Shown one piece after another: positions 1 to 10,400 of a stretch of DNA of 64,000 nucleotides. Position 1 is the stretch's first letter, and each line of letters opens with the position of its first letter. Below the pieces are notes generated by a model that did not search any database, had not been told where the DNA came from, and was given only the letters and a program-made list of their open reading frames with translations. Source of the DNA: Rhizobium favelukesii (GTDB lineage: Bacteria > Pseudomonadota > Alphaproteobacteria > Rhizobiales > Rhizobiaceae); the NCBI RefSeq assembly GCF_000577275.2, contig NZ_HG916854.1, positions 558,001 through 622,000 of the forward strand, read 5' to 3'. Both the position numbers and the translations under genes were made by a program.

Positions 1-2
1 TT

Positions 3-377
3 GTCCGCTTTTTCTACCTGTGGAAGCGCCAAGCGGCTGCGGGTGAAGAGTCCGGCCGCAAGGCGAGGCCCGTCTGCGTCGTCGTTCGCACCGCGGCGGC
101 GCCGGAAGCTGTGTTTCTGTTTCCCATCACATCGCAATTGCCCGACACGGAGCGGCTTTCTCTTGCCGTCAGCCAAATGGAATGCCGTCGCGCCGGCCTG
201 GATTTTCCGTGCTGGATCGTTCTCGACGAGTACAATCGGGTTGAACTCGACAAGGCATTTGACTTCGAGACGACCACGCCCCTTGGCAGTTTCAGTCCTG
301 CCTTCCTCAAGAAAATCGCACTCACCGTCAAAAATGCCGCCGCAGCCCGAAGGCTCACAGGTATCACGCGTTCCTGA
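3..377 (+). CDS. PemK/MazF-like plasmid protein, C-terminal part (start lies left of the window)
   Basis: The frame is already open at the window edge, and 124 codons are visible before the TGA at 375-377. An ATG at 111 is internal to this frame and is probably not the start, because the upstream residues (FFYLWKRQAA near the edge, then RPVCVVVRT) look coding. The pattern of a basic N-terminal stretch, a VCVVVRT strand, FLFPITSQ and WIVLDEYNRVE recalls small PemK/MazF-type proteins found next to DUF736 genes on rhizobial plasmids. If that is right it would be an endoribonuclease toxin-like fold, but no antitoxin gene is visible in the window and I cannot confirm activity. The family call is from memory of similar proteins; the reading frame itself is solid. 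Confidence 0.55.
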   Translation, partial: VRFFYLWKRQAAAGEESGRKARPVCVVVRTAAAPEAVFLFPITSQLPDTERLSLAVSQMECRRAGLDFPCWIVLDEYNRVELDKAFDFETTTPLGSFSPAFLKKIALTVKNAAAARRLTGITRS

Positions 378-784
378 TCCTACGCTTGCCGCAGACGGGG
401 AAAATGACACGCGCGGGTGTCGCGGCCTCGATGCTGGCGCGCCTGGATCCGCCATTCTCTATCCCTTCAATGGTTGCGCAAGGCAGGCCCACCGCGGTCT
501 CGATGGGGCATGTCGGACCGGAGAACGCCTCACGCTGCTCGGCTCGATCGTCCTCCCGCAACGGCCGGCTCGTTTTCTTCCCCTGACGGCGACCACCCCA
601 CGTGACAGGTCACGCGGGGACCCCGGATCGCCGTCATTCCTCGCGGTAGCCAAGAAAGCCTCGGCCCATGGCCGTCCTCCACTTCGTTGCGGCCCTGCGG
701 GTGCGCGCCGATCGTCGCCGGTCTGATCGACAGCCATCGAGACTGCGATGGGCGCGGCTCGAGCAACCGAAAAGGAATGCGACA
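378..784. other. Intergenic stretch with a GC-rich hairpin
   Basis: No convincing gene lies here; overlapping frames on both strands are short and mutually incompatible. The notable element is an inverted repeat at 596-619: arms CGTGAC (601-606) and GTCACG (609-614) with a 2-nt centre, flanked by CCCC (596-599) and GGGG (616-619). No T-run follows, so it is more likely an operator or structured leader than a terminator. AAAAGGA just before 785 is the ribosome-binding site of the next gene. Confidence 0.4.
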
Positions 785-1099
785 ATGGCTCAGATCGGCA
801 CCTTCACCCGCGACGAAACCGGCGCCTACAACGGCACCATCAAGACCCTCACCCTCAACGTCAAGGCAAAGATCGTCAGGGTCGAACGCGCCTCCGAAGG
901 CGCCCCGGACTTCCGCGTCCTGGCCGGCAATGTCGAGTTCGGCGCAGGCTGGCAGAAGCAGGCCCGAGACACCGAGCGCGACTACATCTCGGTCAAGCTA
1001 GATGATCCGAGCTTCCCGGCTCCGATCTATGCCACGCTGACCGAAGTCCAGGGCCAGGAGGGCCTCCAGCTCATCTGGTCGCGCAACACGCGCCGGTAA
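785..1099 (+). CDS. DUF736 family plasmid protein
   Basis: This 104-residue protein begins [17 protein letters not shown] and carries the features of DUF736: the N-terminal IGTFT motif, a central FGAGWQK segment and [18 protein letters not shown] near the C-terminus. DUF736 proteins are abundant on rhizobial and agrobacterial plasmids, often near conjugation or partition genes; their biochemical role is unknown. I chose ATG 785 rather than upstream codons of the same frame because the family starts here and AAAAGGA lies about nine bases upstream. A strong hairpin terminator follows 10 bp after the stop. Its neighbours (PemK-like, HU, ParA, relaxase remnant) fit a plasmid backbone. Confidence 0.9.
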   Translation: MAQIGTFTRDETGAYNGTIKTLTLNVKAKIVRVERASEGAPDFRVLAGNVEFGAGWQKQARDTERDYISVKLDDPSFPAPIYATLTEVQGQEGLQLIWSRNTRR

Positions 1100-1109
1100 G
1101 CAGAACCAG

Positions 1110-1138
1110 AAAGCCCCGCCACTCAAGCGGGGCTTTTC
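1110..1138 (+). terminator. Rho-independent terminator after the DUF736 gene
   Basis: A perfect stem AAAGCCCCGC / GCGGGGCTTT with a short CACTCAA-type loop is followed by TTTTCTT. It starts about ten bases after the DUF736 stop codon. Because the hup-like gene ends on the opposite strand at 1145, the A-rich left flank could let it work in both directions. Confidence 0.85.
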
Positions 1139-1144
1139 TTAATG

Positions 1145-1421
1145 TCACTTGTTGAGTGCATCCTTCAGCGCCTTTGCCGGCGCAAAGGTGAGCTTCTTGG
1201 CGGCGGCGACCTTGATGGTCGCGCCGGTCGCCGGATTGCGCGCTTCGCGCTCCGGCGTGTCCTTCACTTTAAATTTGCCGAAACCTGGGATCGAGGTTTC
1301 CTTGCCGGAGGTGGATGCCGCAGTGATGGCCGAACACGGCTTCCACGATCGCCTTGCCCTGTACCTTGGTCAGGCCATGTTCGCCGGCGATCTTGTCTGC
1401 AATTTCGTTGGTTGTGGTCAT
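1145..1421 (-). pseudogene. HU-family DNA-binding protein, disrupted by a 2-bp frameshift
   Basis: The minus strand from ATG 1421 encodes MTTTNEIADKIAGEHGLTKV and on to AIVEAVF, a typical rhizobial HU-like N-terminus. At about 1328-1331 the frame changes. The rest of the protein (ITAAS, IPGFGKFKVKD, RNPATGA, KKLTFAPAKALKDALNK) continues in another frame to the TGA at 1145-1147. The total length is 277 bp against 279 expected for a 92-residue protein, so two bases are missing after codon 30. Everything else, including the RNPATG DNA-binding arm, is intact, so this is either a very recent mutation or a sequencing error. HU proteins bend and compact DNA and are often carried by plasmids. GGGAG upstream of ATG 1421 serves as the ribosome-binding site. 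Confidence 0.85.
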
Positions 1422-1879
1422 GGTGAACTCCCGATTGAAGCTCCGGAATCCTTTCCACCACGCGGCTCCTCTGTCATCGGCCACGATGCCCACCGAACTG
1501 ACTTCGGCGGCATTTCCACAGCTTCCTATGGGCTTATAGCCCTTCGACCGTTTCCGGCGCGCGAGTTTGAGGAAGTGCGACGCCGCTGCGAGCTCATCCG
1601 AAAACACCTCCGTCTTTTCCCGACCGCTCGTCCCGATCCGGCCCCATGAACGAACAACAGCCGTTTCACCGAACAGCGTTGGCTCGTATCGACAGGGTGT
1701 GGAACCGTGCCATGTTCCTGCTTAGATCAGCGCGATGGCAATAGAGGCGATAGGGATCGAGCGACATGGACAACAGGATCGGAGATCTGGTGCTCGGCGT
1801 CCAACGACAGTTTTGAATCGGTCGCGCCGCATTGATTCACGTACTTCATAGGTCAAAATCGACGCCACTCCTCGTTTTT
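1422..1879. other. Intergenic, no supported gene
   Basis: Several overlapping frames exist on both strands but none shows a recognisable protein, a ribosome-binding site or agreement with its neighbours. It presumably holds the promoter of the HU gene (reading left) and the end of the parA operon. Confidence 0.4.
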
Positions 1880-2107
1880 CTAGGGCAGGGGCGGCATGTC
1901 GCCCGCCAGACCCACGGTGTCATATCCGGTCGCGCGTCGATTATCCTGGCCAAGCTTTCGCAGAGTAGGGGCCTCGACCGACGGCGCAGATCCTTCTTCG
2001 GCGAGACCTTCGACCGATCTCGCGTTCGCACCCCCGGCATTGTGGTCGGCTTTGACAGCGTTCGATGCGATGATGAAGTCGTCAAGGTCCAGGCTCGGCT
2101 TGTTCAT
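1880..2107 (-). CDS. Small acidic protein translationally coupled to ParA
   Basis: This 75-residue protein (MNKPSLDLDDFIIASNAVKA at its start) begins inside the parA stop codon: the ATGA overlap at 2104-2107 implies translational coupling. I do not recognise a domain. Position and size suggest a partner of the ParA-type ATPase, perhaps a centromere-binding or adaptor protein, as in other two-gene partition cassettes. That role is inferred from context only. The C-terminus ends in MPPLP. Because the upstream parA frame is broken, coupling might be lost if the frameshift is real. Confidence 0.6.
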   Translation of the reverse strand: MNKPSLDLDDFIIASNAVKADHNAGGANARSVEGLAEEGSAPSVEAPTLRKLGQDNRRATGYDTVGLAGDMPPLP

Positions 2108-2813
2108 GCGGCAATGCCCTTGAGGTGGATCGATCGTTTGCTCTCGATTTCGTTGACGAGCGCCTGAACTTCGGCGCGGGCCTTTCGGACGCTGTCGGTC
2201 AAGTCCTGCATCTGCAATGTGCCGAGACCGTTTTGGATCGCGCGATAGATATTGCGCTCGAACAACTCCGTATCGAGAAGTGCAGTGCGATAGGCGGCTT
2301 GCTGCAAGCCGGCAACGAATGGCCGGATATAGCGATAGGCTTCGAGGTTGCGCCCCGGGATAGTCACGCGCGTTCTCACATTCAGATGCTGAATCTTGGT
2401 ACCCGCTTCGTCGTTTATCTCGTTGACCATGGCGACCGCCTGTCCAGCCGCCTCGATCTCCTTGATCGCCGGCTGAATAGGAGAGATGACCAGTTCCGAG
2501 GCGCGAATGATGCTCGTCTGAAGTGAGCTGTCGACGCCAGGTGCATCGATCACGATGAGGTCGAAGGACGTTGCAAACCGCTCGATGGCCGTCTCGAGCG
2601 TTCGTGATGTCGATGCGGTCGTGACTTCGATGTTGTCGGGCACATTTTGCTTGTTTTGGCACAGTCGCCACCATCCCGACAGGTTCTGCCTGCTATCGGC
2701 GTCGATCAGAAGCACACGCTCGTTTCTAAGCGCATACTCCCCCGCCGCCAGGGTGACGAGCGTGGTCTGCCCGCGCCACCCTTATTGCTCACCGCGGCAT
2801 AGATCCGGCTCAT
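2104..2813 (-). pseudogene. ParA-family partition ATPase, disrupted by a 1-bp frameshift in Walker A
   Basis: From ATG 2813 the minus strand reads MSRIYAAVSNKGGAG, the deviant Walker A motif of ParA/MinD ATPases. One base is missing near 2768 exactly where GK-T-T should follow. The remaining frame continues LLIDADSRQNLSGWW, then FDLIVIDAPG (Walker B/A' region), to the stop at 2104. Restoring one A would give a protein of about 236 residues, normal for small plasmid ParA proteins. The family hydrolyses ATP on nucleoid DNA to segregate plasmid copies. The next gene overlaps its stop by ATGA. A dense cluster of palindromes lies upstream and may be the operator/centromere. It may be a genuine pseudogene or an assembly error; conservation elsewhere favours a recent event. 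Confidence 0.85.
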
Positions 2814-2940
2814 CTTGATCGACCCTTTGACAGCTGACGTGCTCAGTGTCTCTGTGAATATAACTCTATGCGTATAGCAACCGTCAACCAAAATGCTGGC
2901 GATCAAACACATTCTATGGGCGATCGCCCCTAGAGTGGGA

Positions 2941-3036
2941 TCACATGCCAATGGCACACGATGTGATTACACGAGGTGTTTGTTCACACCCATTATATTG
3001 AAATAGCGTGTGAATGCTCGATGTGATTGCTCACAT
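2941..3036. promoter_or_regulatory. Cluster of TGTGA/TCACA palindromes upstream of parA (operator or parS-like)
   Basis: Within an AT-rich 330-bp gap there are several related motifs: TCACA at 2941, CGATGTGATT at 2959-2968 and again at 3019-3028, GGTGT/ACACC arms at 2975-2990, GTGTGAAT at 3008-3015, and a perfect ATGTGA-TTGC-TCACAT dyad at 3021-3036. Repeated sites of one consensus upstream of a parA gene are typical of ParA/partner autoregulation or of a centromere. No experimental consensus is known to me for this set. Confidence 0.55.
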
Positions 3037-3115
3037 TGCGCACATGGCTGTTGTCCCTGCGAAGCTTCGTTCGTTCGCGGTCAGGCCCCATCAAGGCTCT
3101 CCGATGACAGCTTGA

Positions 3116-4510
3116 AGAACAATACTAAATACGTATAGTGATGTTTGGCCGTCGAAGGACCCAAAGCCCGAGGAGGCGGGCGGCAAACGGCCGCATGTGC
3201 ACGTCCATGCGATCGTTGCCATGCGTTCGGATGCCGGCGATCGGATCGAAACGACGATTTCGGTGTTTCGTCGCTGGCGGGTGACGATGGCGGAAAAGGC
3301 ACGCGCGCACGGCATCAATATGGAAATGACCGATCGGCGTGAGCGGGCGAGTGCCGCGGCCTATGGCAAAAACCAGGTGCGTCCGACAAATCGCCACGGG
3401 CGAACCGAACACGAGGCAACGAGCGAGGCCGCGCAGCGACGATATGATGCGAAGCGGTCCGACAGACATAGCTTGCCTCAAACAGAGCGAAGCCGGCGCT
3501 ATACTGATTTCGCTAAGCGCCAATGGGAGGCCGTGGCCACAGAACATGGCGGAGAAGGAGTCGAAAGCTTCGCTCAATCGCAGCTTATCCGTTTAGAATC
3601 AGAAGTGGTGCGTGATCATCCCCGAGTGCCTGGTGGGCGTAAGACGGAAAGTTTGCGCTCGCAATTCATAACGCATCTGGTATCTCTGGATCAGATCGTT
3701 TCGAGGGATGAGCCAATGCGTCAAATGAGCCGATCCGAATTCGAAGCCTATGAGAAGCGTGTCGAGACCGCCCTGTTCCAGGCGGAACGCGTCATTCCCG
3801 CAAACGAGCGCGCAAACTTCGACGAGATTGCCTCTGCAGCCCGTGAGCATGTGAGTGTGCGGCGCGAACTGATGGAACTGCAGGAGCAAAACGGTGAGCG
3901 GATCGCCAGCGATGAGCCAAGGCTGCGCGAAGGTGACAACGATGCCAACGTGCGCTGGGACGAGGCGGTCGCGCGCCATGGGCTGCGGACCGTCGAAGCA
4001 GCAAACGAGATCATGCTCGAGGTGGAGCACTACCGTGAAGCGATCGACCTCGCGGATGCAGGCGAAGTCAATGCCAATAAAGCGTCGTTGCAGGCACGCC
4101 TGGACCTTGTAATTGCCCGTGTGGGTGAGCTCGGTGCCTCCGGCAATACATTGATCCGAGAAATCGCCGAGGTGGATCACGACCTCAGGATTGCGATCGA
4201 AGCGGCCGAGCGCTCGCGGCAGCGCGGTGGCAAGATGAGACAGGAAGGGAACGGCACCTCGGTGATCCAGTCACCAGCCGCCGAGGCAGCGTACCGCGAT
4301 CGCGACGATGAGCCAGGCCGTGTTCAAACTGACGAGGAACGGGCCGGGCCGGTGGCCGATGGGACGCAGCAGACCCGGGATGGTCCCGGCCCTCGACCAG
4401 GTGACACGACGCGCACCGATCCAGCCCAGCAACTCATTCCGAGGCTCGAGCAGCTCCAGCGCGAGACCGATGAACGGCAAGAGCCTGAACGCGACGACCG
4501 CGAGCGATAA
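3116..4510 (+). pseudogene. MOB-type relaxase, 5'-truncated remnant
   Basis: The frame is open from 3116 without a good start codon; the first possible one is GTG 3197. It reads KRPHVHVHAIVAM, which looks like the metal-binding His motif (motif III) of a plasmid relaxase, then RIETTISVFRRWR and KARAHGINMEMTDRRE. These are normally preceded by about 150 residues with the catalytic Tyr, which are absent. Downstream is a long charged, Glu/Arg-rich coiled region and a C-terminus rich in Arg, Asp and Gln. The TraA/VirD2-like nicking function should therefore be lost. No traG/virD4 or other transfer genes are nearby. The C-terminal part could still be translated from GTG 3197, but I see no ribosome-binding site. 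Confidence 0.65.
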
Positions 4511-5156
4511 AGAAGGCTGGTCCATGCGAGACGAACGGCGCATCATTCAATCCTGAGCCCGCGCATAGGGCCGAGGATGGCCTCGCAAAAATTTTGGCAT
4601 CATTTTTGTGGTGGCAATGGCGACGCAAACGGTTCGAGAAGTGACCTTCGCGGCATCCCCAGCAAGTTGAACCCACCGTGCTTTCCGGCCAAGGCGTCTT
4701 CCGCTAATGGCGGATAGTGTTGAAAAAGTCCAAAATCTGGGTTTGCCGAAAAGTCAACCAATTCGCAATTTGAGCGAATGTTGCCCCCTCGATGCTGTTT
4801 CATTTCCGCTGCAGGGCCTACCCACACGCTGCTTGAACGCAAAATTGGAAGGCCCCCAGCTCGATTTTCTGTGTCGGCCTCTACGGCCGTTAAAACATCA
4901 GAGTTTGCAGAAAACGGACTTTTTAACAATATCGGCCCTTACCCGACACTCACCAGCAGGTCCAAGGTTTGGTCGCTCGGTATGCACTTTAGCTGGCCGG
5001 GACTCGCCGCTGGCAGAAAAGTGGTCGGGGTGAACGTGCCCATTAGGGACCTTGTGGGTTCGAGCGGCGACTGCCTCACTTTCTCAGCAAGCCCTCCGAT
5101 GCCCGGTTCGACACCGGCATCATGAAACCTTTTGATTTTTAAGCCGTTGTCGCGCT
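4511..5156. other. Intergenic, possible degenerate insertion-element remnant
   Basis: No supported gene. The base composition changes here (runs such as AAAAATTTT and GTTGAAAAAGTCC near 4600-4735 and 4930), unlike the flanking coding DNA. Short frames on both strands resemble spurious proteins that I associate with the ends of rhizobial insertion sequences, but I could not find terminal repeats. The promoter of the ABC transporter gene should lie near the right end. Confidence 0.3.
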
Positions 5157-7157
5157 ATGATCGACGCTAAATCCAATCAAAAATCGGTCGACGGCACCAA
5201 ACCGCACGGTGCCGCGAAGTCGCGCCAAGAGGAGGCATCGACTGTCGAGGTCGTGCCGCCGCCAAATGTCATTGAACCCGATCCAGAGTTGACGCCCGAG
5301 GAGGCCGAGCAGGCGCGCAGGAGGTATTTGCTGACGCGTTTCTGGATCAGCGCGCGCCGTTACTGGGGTCGCGGCGGCGACAGGCTCGCTTGGCCGTGCT
5401 CAATCGGGCTATTGACCCTGATCGGCATCAATGTCGGCTTCCAGTATGGAATCAATGTCTGGAATCGCGCAATTTTTGACGCCATAGAGCAACACAATGC
5501 CCGCATCGTCTATTTCCTGAGCGCCGTATTCCTACCACTCGTGCTCGGAAGCGTCGTCATTGTCACTGCACAAGTCGCCCTTCGTATGATGATTCAGCGC
5601 CGCTGGCGTTCCTGGCTCACTACCGCAGTCATCGCGCGCTGGCTCGCGAACGGCCGTTACTATCAGTTGAACCTCATCGGCGGCGACCACAAGAACCCCG
5701 AAGCGCGCATTTCGGAGGATTTGCGGATTGCCACCGAAGCGCCTGTCGATTTCATCGCCGGGGTCATTTCTGCATTTCTGTCGGCTTCGACCTTCATCGT
5801 GGTGCTCTGGACGATCGGCGGGGCCCTGACTCTAACAATCGCAAGTTCGACCGTCACCGTTCCCGGCTTTCTCGTTATCACTGCGGTACTCTATGCCGCG
5901 ATCACGTCCAGCTCGATGGTGGTCATCGGCCGTCATTTCGTCCACGTCTCAGAGGCCAAAAATCAGGCGGAAGCCGAATTTCGCTACACGCTGACGCACG
6001 TGCGGGAAAACGGCGAGAGCATCGCATTGCTCGGCGGTGAAGAGGAGGAGCGTAACGACCTCGACAAGACGTTCGCAAATGTGCTCAGGCAATGGGCGCT
6101 CCTTGCACGCCAACACATGCGCACAACACTTGTGTCGCAGGGGTCGAGCCTGTTTGCGCCAGTCGTGCCCGTTTTGCTTTGTGCTCCAAAGTTTCTCGAA
6201 GGCAGCATGACCCTTGGTCAGGTAATGCAGGCTGCCTCTGCCTTCGCCATCGTACAGAGTGCGTTCGGATGGTTGGTCGATAACTACCCCCGTCTAGCCG
6301 ATTGGAACGCCTGCGCACGGCGCATCGCTTCGCTGATGATGTCGCTCGACGGGCTCGAGCGCGCGGAACAGAGCAACGCCTTGGGACGCATCAAGCGCGG
6401 TGAGACTGAAGGCGATGCGATACTCAGCCTAAACGATCTCTCCGTGTCGCTTGACGACGGCACCGCTGTGGTCAAGGAAACCCAGGTCGTGATCGAACCA
6501 GGCGAGCGGGTGCTCGTGGCCGGAGAATCCGGTTCAGGCAAGAGCACGCTGGTGCGGGCCATCGCAGGTCTTTGGCCGTGGGGTGACGGCAGCGTCAATT
6601 TCCACGCCGACAGACGACTGTTCATGTTGCCGCAACGGCCTTATATCCCTTCCGGGACGCTTCGCCGTGCAGTCGCCTATCCCCGTGCCGCCGATAGCTG
6701 GACGCTGGATAAGATCAAGGCGGCCCTCGACAAGGTGGGACTCGATTATCTGAACGACAAGATCGAGGAAGACGCGCCATGGGACCAGACGTTGTCGGGT
6801 GGCGAAAAGCAGCGGCTCGCGTTTGCGCGTCTCCTGCTACACAATCCCGATATCATCGTACTGGATGAAGCAACGTCAGCACTCGATGAGAAGAGTCAGG
6901 ACAATATGATGGAGATGGTGATCCATGAATTGCCGAATGTCACCATCATAAGCGTAGCGCATCGAGCCGAGCTGGAAGCCTTCCATAGCCGCAAGATTAC
7001 CTTGGAGCGGCGCGAGGGCGGCGCAAAGCTCGTCAGTGATATTGATCTTGTCCAGCGCAAGAGAAAACGGAACCTGCTTTTGCGCCTTTTGGAGGATCGG
7101 CGCTCCCTACCGAAAGGCAATACGACGCCGAATTGCGCCGGTCCGCCGGTCCCCTGA
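5157..7157 (+). CDS. BclA/SbmA-BacA-like peptide ABC transporter with fused ATPase
   Basis: This 666-residue protein has a charged N-terminal tail (about 1-60), an ABC_membrane_2-type transmembrane region (about 70-390, with YLLTRFWISARRYW and QYGINVWNRAIFDAIEQ) and a C-terminal nucleotide-binding domain. The latter has Walker A GESGSGKST near 456-464, signature LSGGEKQR near 546, and Walker B IIVLDEATSALDE. It is built like BclA of Bradyrhizobium and YddA-type proteins, that is, a BacA-like membrane part carrying its own ATPase. BacA/BclA proteins import antimicrobial and nodule-specific peptides and affect very-long-chain fatty-acid lipids. The transport direction here is inferred. The gene stands alone, 290 bp before the giant surface protein gene, so co-function is possible but unproven. 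Confidence 0.85.
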   Translation: MIDAKSNQKSVDGTKPHGAAKSRQEEASTVEVVPPPNVIEPDPELTPEEAEQARRRYLLTRFWISARRYWGRGGDRLAWPCSIGLLTLIGINVGFQYGINVWNRAIFDAIEQHNARIVYFLSAVFLPLVLGSVVIVTAQVALRMMIQRRWRSWLTTAVIARWLANGRYYQLNLIGGDHKNPEARISEDLRIATEAPVDFIAGVISAFLSASTFIVVLWTIGGALTLTIASSTVTVPGFLVITAVLYAAITSSSMVVIGRHFVHVSEAKNQAEAEFRYTLTHVRENGESIALLGGEEEERNDLDKTFANVLRQWALLARQHMRTTLVSQGSSLFAPVVPVLLCAPKFLEGSMTLGQVMQAASAFAIVQSAFGWLVDNYPRLADWNACARRIASLMMSLDGLERAEQSNALGRIKRGETEGDAILSLNDLSVSLDDGTAVVKETQVVIEPGERVLVAGESGSGKSTLVRAIAGLWPWGDGSVNFHADRRLFMLPQRPYIPSGTLRRAVAYPRAADSWTLDKIKAALDKVGLDYLNDKIEEDAPWDQTLSGGEKQRLAFARLLLHNPDIIVLDEATSALDEKSQDNMMEMVIHELPNVTIISVAHRAELEAFHSRKITLERREGGAKLVSDIDLVQRKRKRNLLLRLLEDRRSLPKGNTTPNCAGPPVP

Positions 7158-7448
7158 GGGCGCCCGCAACGGGCGAAAAGAAGGGCCGCAAACTCATCGC
7201 ATCTTCGTTAAAAGTGCAAGCGCGGTAGATCTGCGTGATGCGAGGCGGATCCTTCGATTGTGCTACCTGGTATCCCACGAAGGGGAGGTCGTGCTCTACA
7301 GCAAAACGCATTCGCCAAACGGATATTCACCTGCCTTAGATCGAAGGGAGTAGAATATATTTTTTTCTTTTCGACTATAATTCCGGAAGGCACGCATTGA
7401 ACGATCCTCATAGATTTGATCTTGGCAATTTCGCGAGAGGGGCATGCC

Positions 7449-10400
7449 ATGTATCGCAAAGCTCGCCGGTGGGCTTCCCGCTCAGTACTATTGGATTCGT
7501 TGGTTCCCCGGTGGTTGGCTGCCGGTGGAAAGGTGAGGCCGCGCAATACTAGCTACAGGCGCGAAGAATCTTCTCAACTTGCGTCATCCGTACCGACTAC
7601 AGATGCGAACAAGTACGGCACCTTTGGCGACAGTCCCGTCAAAAACTCTGCGCTCAACGAGTATGACAGTGGGCGGCGAGGGGACCTGGTCTGCGGCGCG
7701 GACGGTAAGGTCAATATCGACTGTGTATTGCCGTCGTTGACCAACACTTTCGCAACGATTCGCGAACCTCGTTTTGCACCTTTCTCGCGCGGTGCTCCGT
7801 CAGCGCAGGCGACTGCGCACCTTGCCGGAGCTCATTCATCAGCTGTTGGCATGCCCTTTGGCGTCTGGGGGTGCGGCTACTTTACCTCTCCCACGCGGAT
7901 TCTCGATTGGGCCCAGCGCGGGGGTATGCTTCAACAGGACGGTCAATTGCCGGGGACCAGGCCGACCGAGGGTCCGGACTATGTGACGACAGTCAAGCGG
8001 ACATTCGGCGCCTCGATCAGCGACCCGCTTCTGGATCGTGACTTGTCTCCTCTTTCGGGCTGGCGCGGAACTGCAACGTGGACAGAAACAACGGTCTGGA
8101 ACGGATCATTGCCAGGCGGCGGAGAGATCGGAACGGGAACCGCTCACTCTAAGGGCATCGGCATCCTTTCTGGCTCGGTTACCACACCGTTGGGCACGCA
8201 AACAACATTGGCGCAAAATGTGGCGGCCGCGGCGACGGCCGTCAACCCGATCGTGCTGGAAAACCAGAAACCCGGCAATCCGGAGAGTGAGTGGGGCATT
8301 GACGGCGCCGGCAGCTCGAATATCGAGGGCTTCGCCACCGATATCAGCGTCAATCGCGGCCAGACCGTCAGCTTCAAAATCAATACGAATTCCAGCAACT
8401 ATCGCGTCGACATCTATCGCCTCGGCTATTACGGCGGCATGGGAGCTCGCAAGGTTGCCACGATTCAGCATACGGGCGTCCAGAACCAGCCTACGCCGTT
8501 GCGTGACAGCACCACCGGTTTGGTCGACGCCGGCAACTGGTCGGTTTCAGCGTCCTGGGCAATTCCGGCCGACGCAGTGTCGGGGATCTACTTCGCCAAG
8601 CTCGTGCGCCAGGACGGAACCGCCGGCGCAAACCACATCCCGTTCATCGTGCGCGACGACAGCAGCCACAGCGACGTCCTCTTCCAAACCTCGGATGAGA
8701 CCTGGCAGGCCTACAACCCCTGGGGCGGGGCCAATCTGTACCAGGGCAACGGGCCGGCGACAGACTCCGCCCCAGGGCGCGCATACGCGGTTAGCTACAA
8801 TCGACCGATCACCACGAGGGGCGGCGGCCTCGCGGCCGGGCCGCAGGATTATATCTTCGGTGCCGAGTACCCGGCCATCCGGTGGCTGGAGAAGAACGGC
8901 TATGACGTTTCCTATATGGCCGGAATGGACTCCGATCGCCTCGGCAGCCTGATCCAGAACCACAAGATGTTCCTGAGCGTCGGCCACGACGAGTATTGGT
9001 CGGGACAACAGCGCAGCAACGTCGAGGCAGCGCGGGATGCTGGCGTGAATCTCTGCTTTTGGAGCGGCAACGAGGTCTATTGGGAGACCCGCTTTGCTCC
9101 CAGCATCAGTTCTGGCGCCCAGGCGTATCGCACCCTGGTGTGCTACAAGGAGACCAGGGCCGGCCCCATTGATCCGGATAACCAATGGACTGGAACCTAC
9201 CGGGATCCGCGGTTCGTCTCGCCGACTGCGGTCGGGGGAGGGCGGCCGGAGAATGCGCTGACTGGCACCATGTTCCAGGTCGACTCGTACCGAAGCGATG
9301 CGATCACCGTCCCGTATGACGACGCCAATCTGCGCTTCTGGCGCGATACCAGCGTGGCAAACCTGCAGCCGGGCCAGACGGCCACCCTCGAGCAGAACTA
9401 TCTCGGATATGAATGGGATGAGTCACCCGACAATGGCTTGCGTCCCGCCGGACTCATCGAGTTATCCTCGACAACCTTGCCCGTCAACGAATATCTGCTG
9501 GACTACGGCACCAAGACCGGGACGGCCACCGCGACTCACAATCTGACGCTTTACCGAGCTCCTAGCGGCGCCTTGGTGTTCGGCGCCGGCACAGTTTACT
9601 GGGCGTGGGGGCTCGATGAGAACCATGATCTCGAGGCCACCCCGGTCGACCCCCGGGTCAAGCAGGCTATGGTCAACCTGCTGGCCGACATGGGTATCCA
9701 GCCTGGCACCTTGGAGGCCGGACTGGTATCAGAAACCCAGTCGACGGATGCCACAAAGCCGGTGTCATCGATCACCGCGCCGAATGACGGGACCGCCCTG
9801 AAGGTAGGCAATGCCGTCACCGTCAGCGGAACCGCTTCCGATATCGGCGGCGTCATCGCTGCGGTCGAGGTCTCGACGGATGGCGGCACCACGTGGCACC
9901 GGGCGGTTGGAGACGAGACCTGGACATACAGCTGGGTCGCGCCGAGAGCCGGCACGTTCACCATCAAGACTCGGGCAGTGGACGACAGCCTCAATCTGGA
10001 GACACCCGGTAGCGGCCGCACTGTGACGGTGACCGGCAACAACTTCTTTCCCGCTTCGGCCATACCGCCCACCGTGCCGGATGCCGATGCCAACTCGATT
10101 GAAGTGGGAATGAAGTTCCAATCGTCAGTGGCCGGCACCGTAACGGGCGTACGGTACTACAAGAGCGACTTGAACATCGGGCCACATTCGGGCTCGCTGT
10201 GGTCGAGCACGGGAACCAGGCTGGCGACGGTCACCTTCACCAACGAGTCAGGGGTAGGCTGGCAGGCGGCGAGCTTTTCCAACCCGGTCGCGATCACCGC
10301 TGGCACGACATATGTGGTCTCGTATCACACCAACTACGGACACTATACCGCAACGGGAAACTATTTCGCGACCCCCGTGACAAATGGACCACTTACGGCG

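Noticed and set aside
8038..8952. 304-residue plus-strand frame overlapping the giant gene
   Set aside because: Out-of-frame shadow rich in Arg, Ala, Ser and Pro without any domain; the other frame carries the DMFase-like domain.
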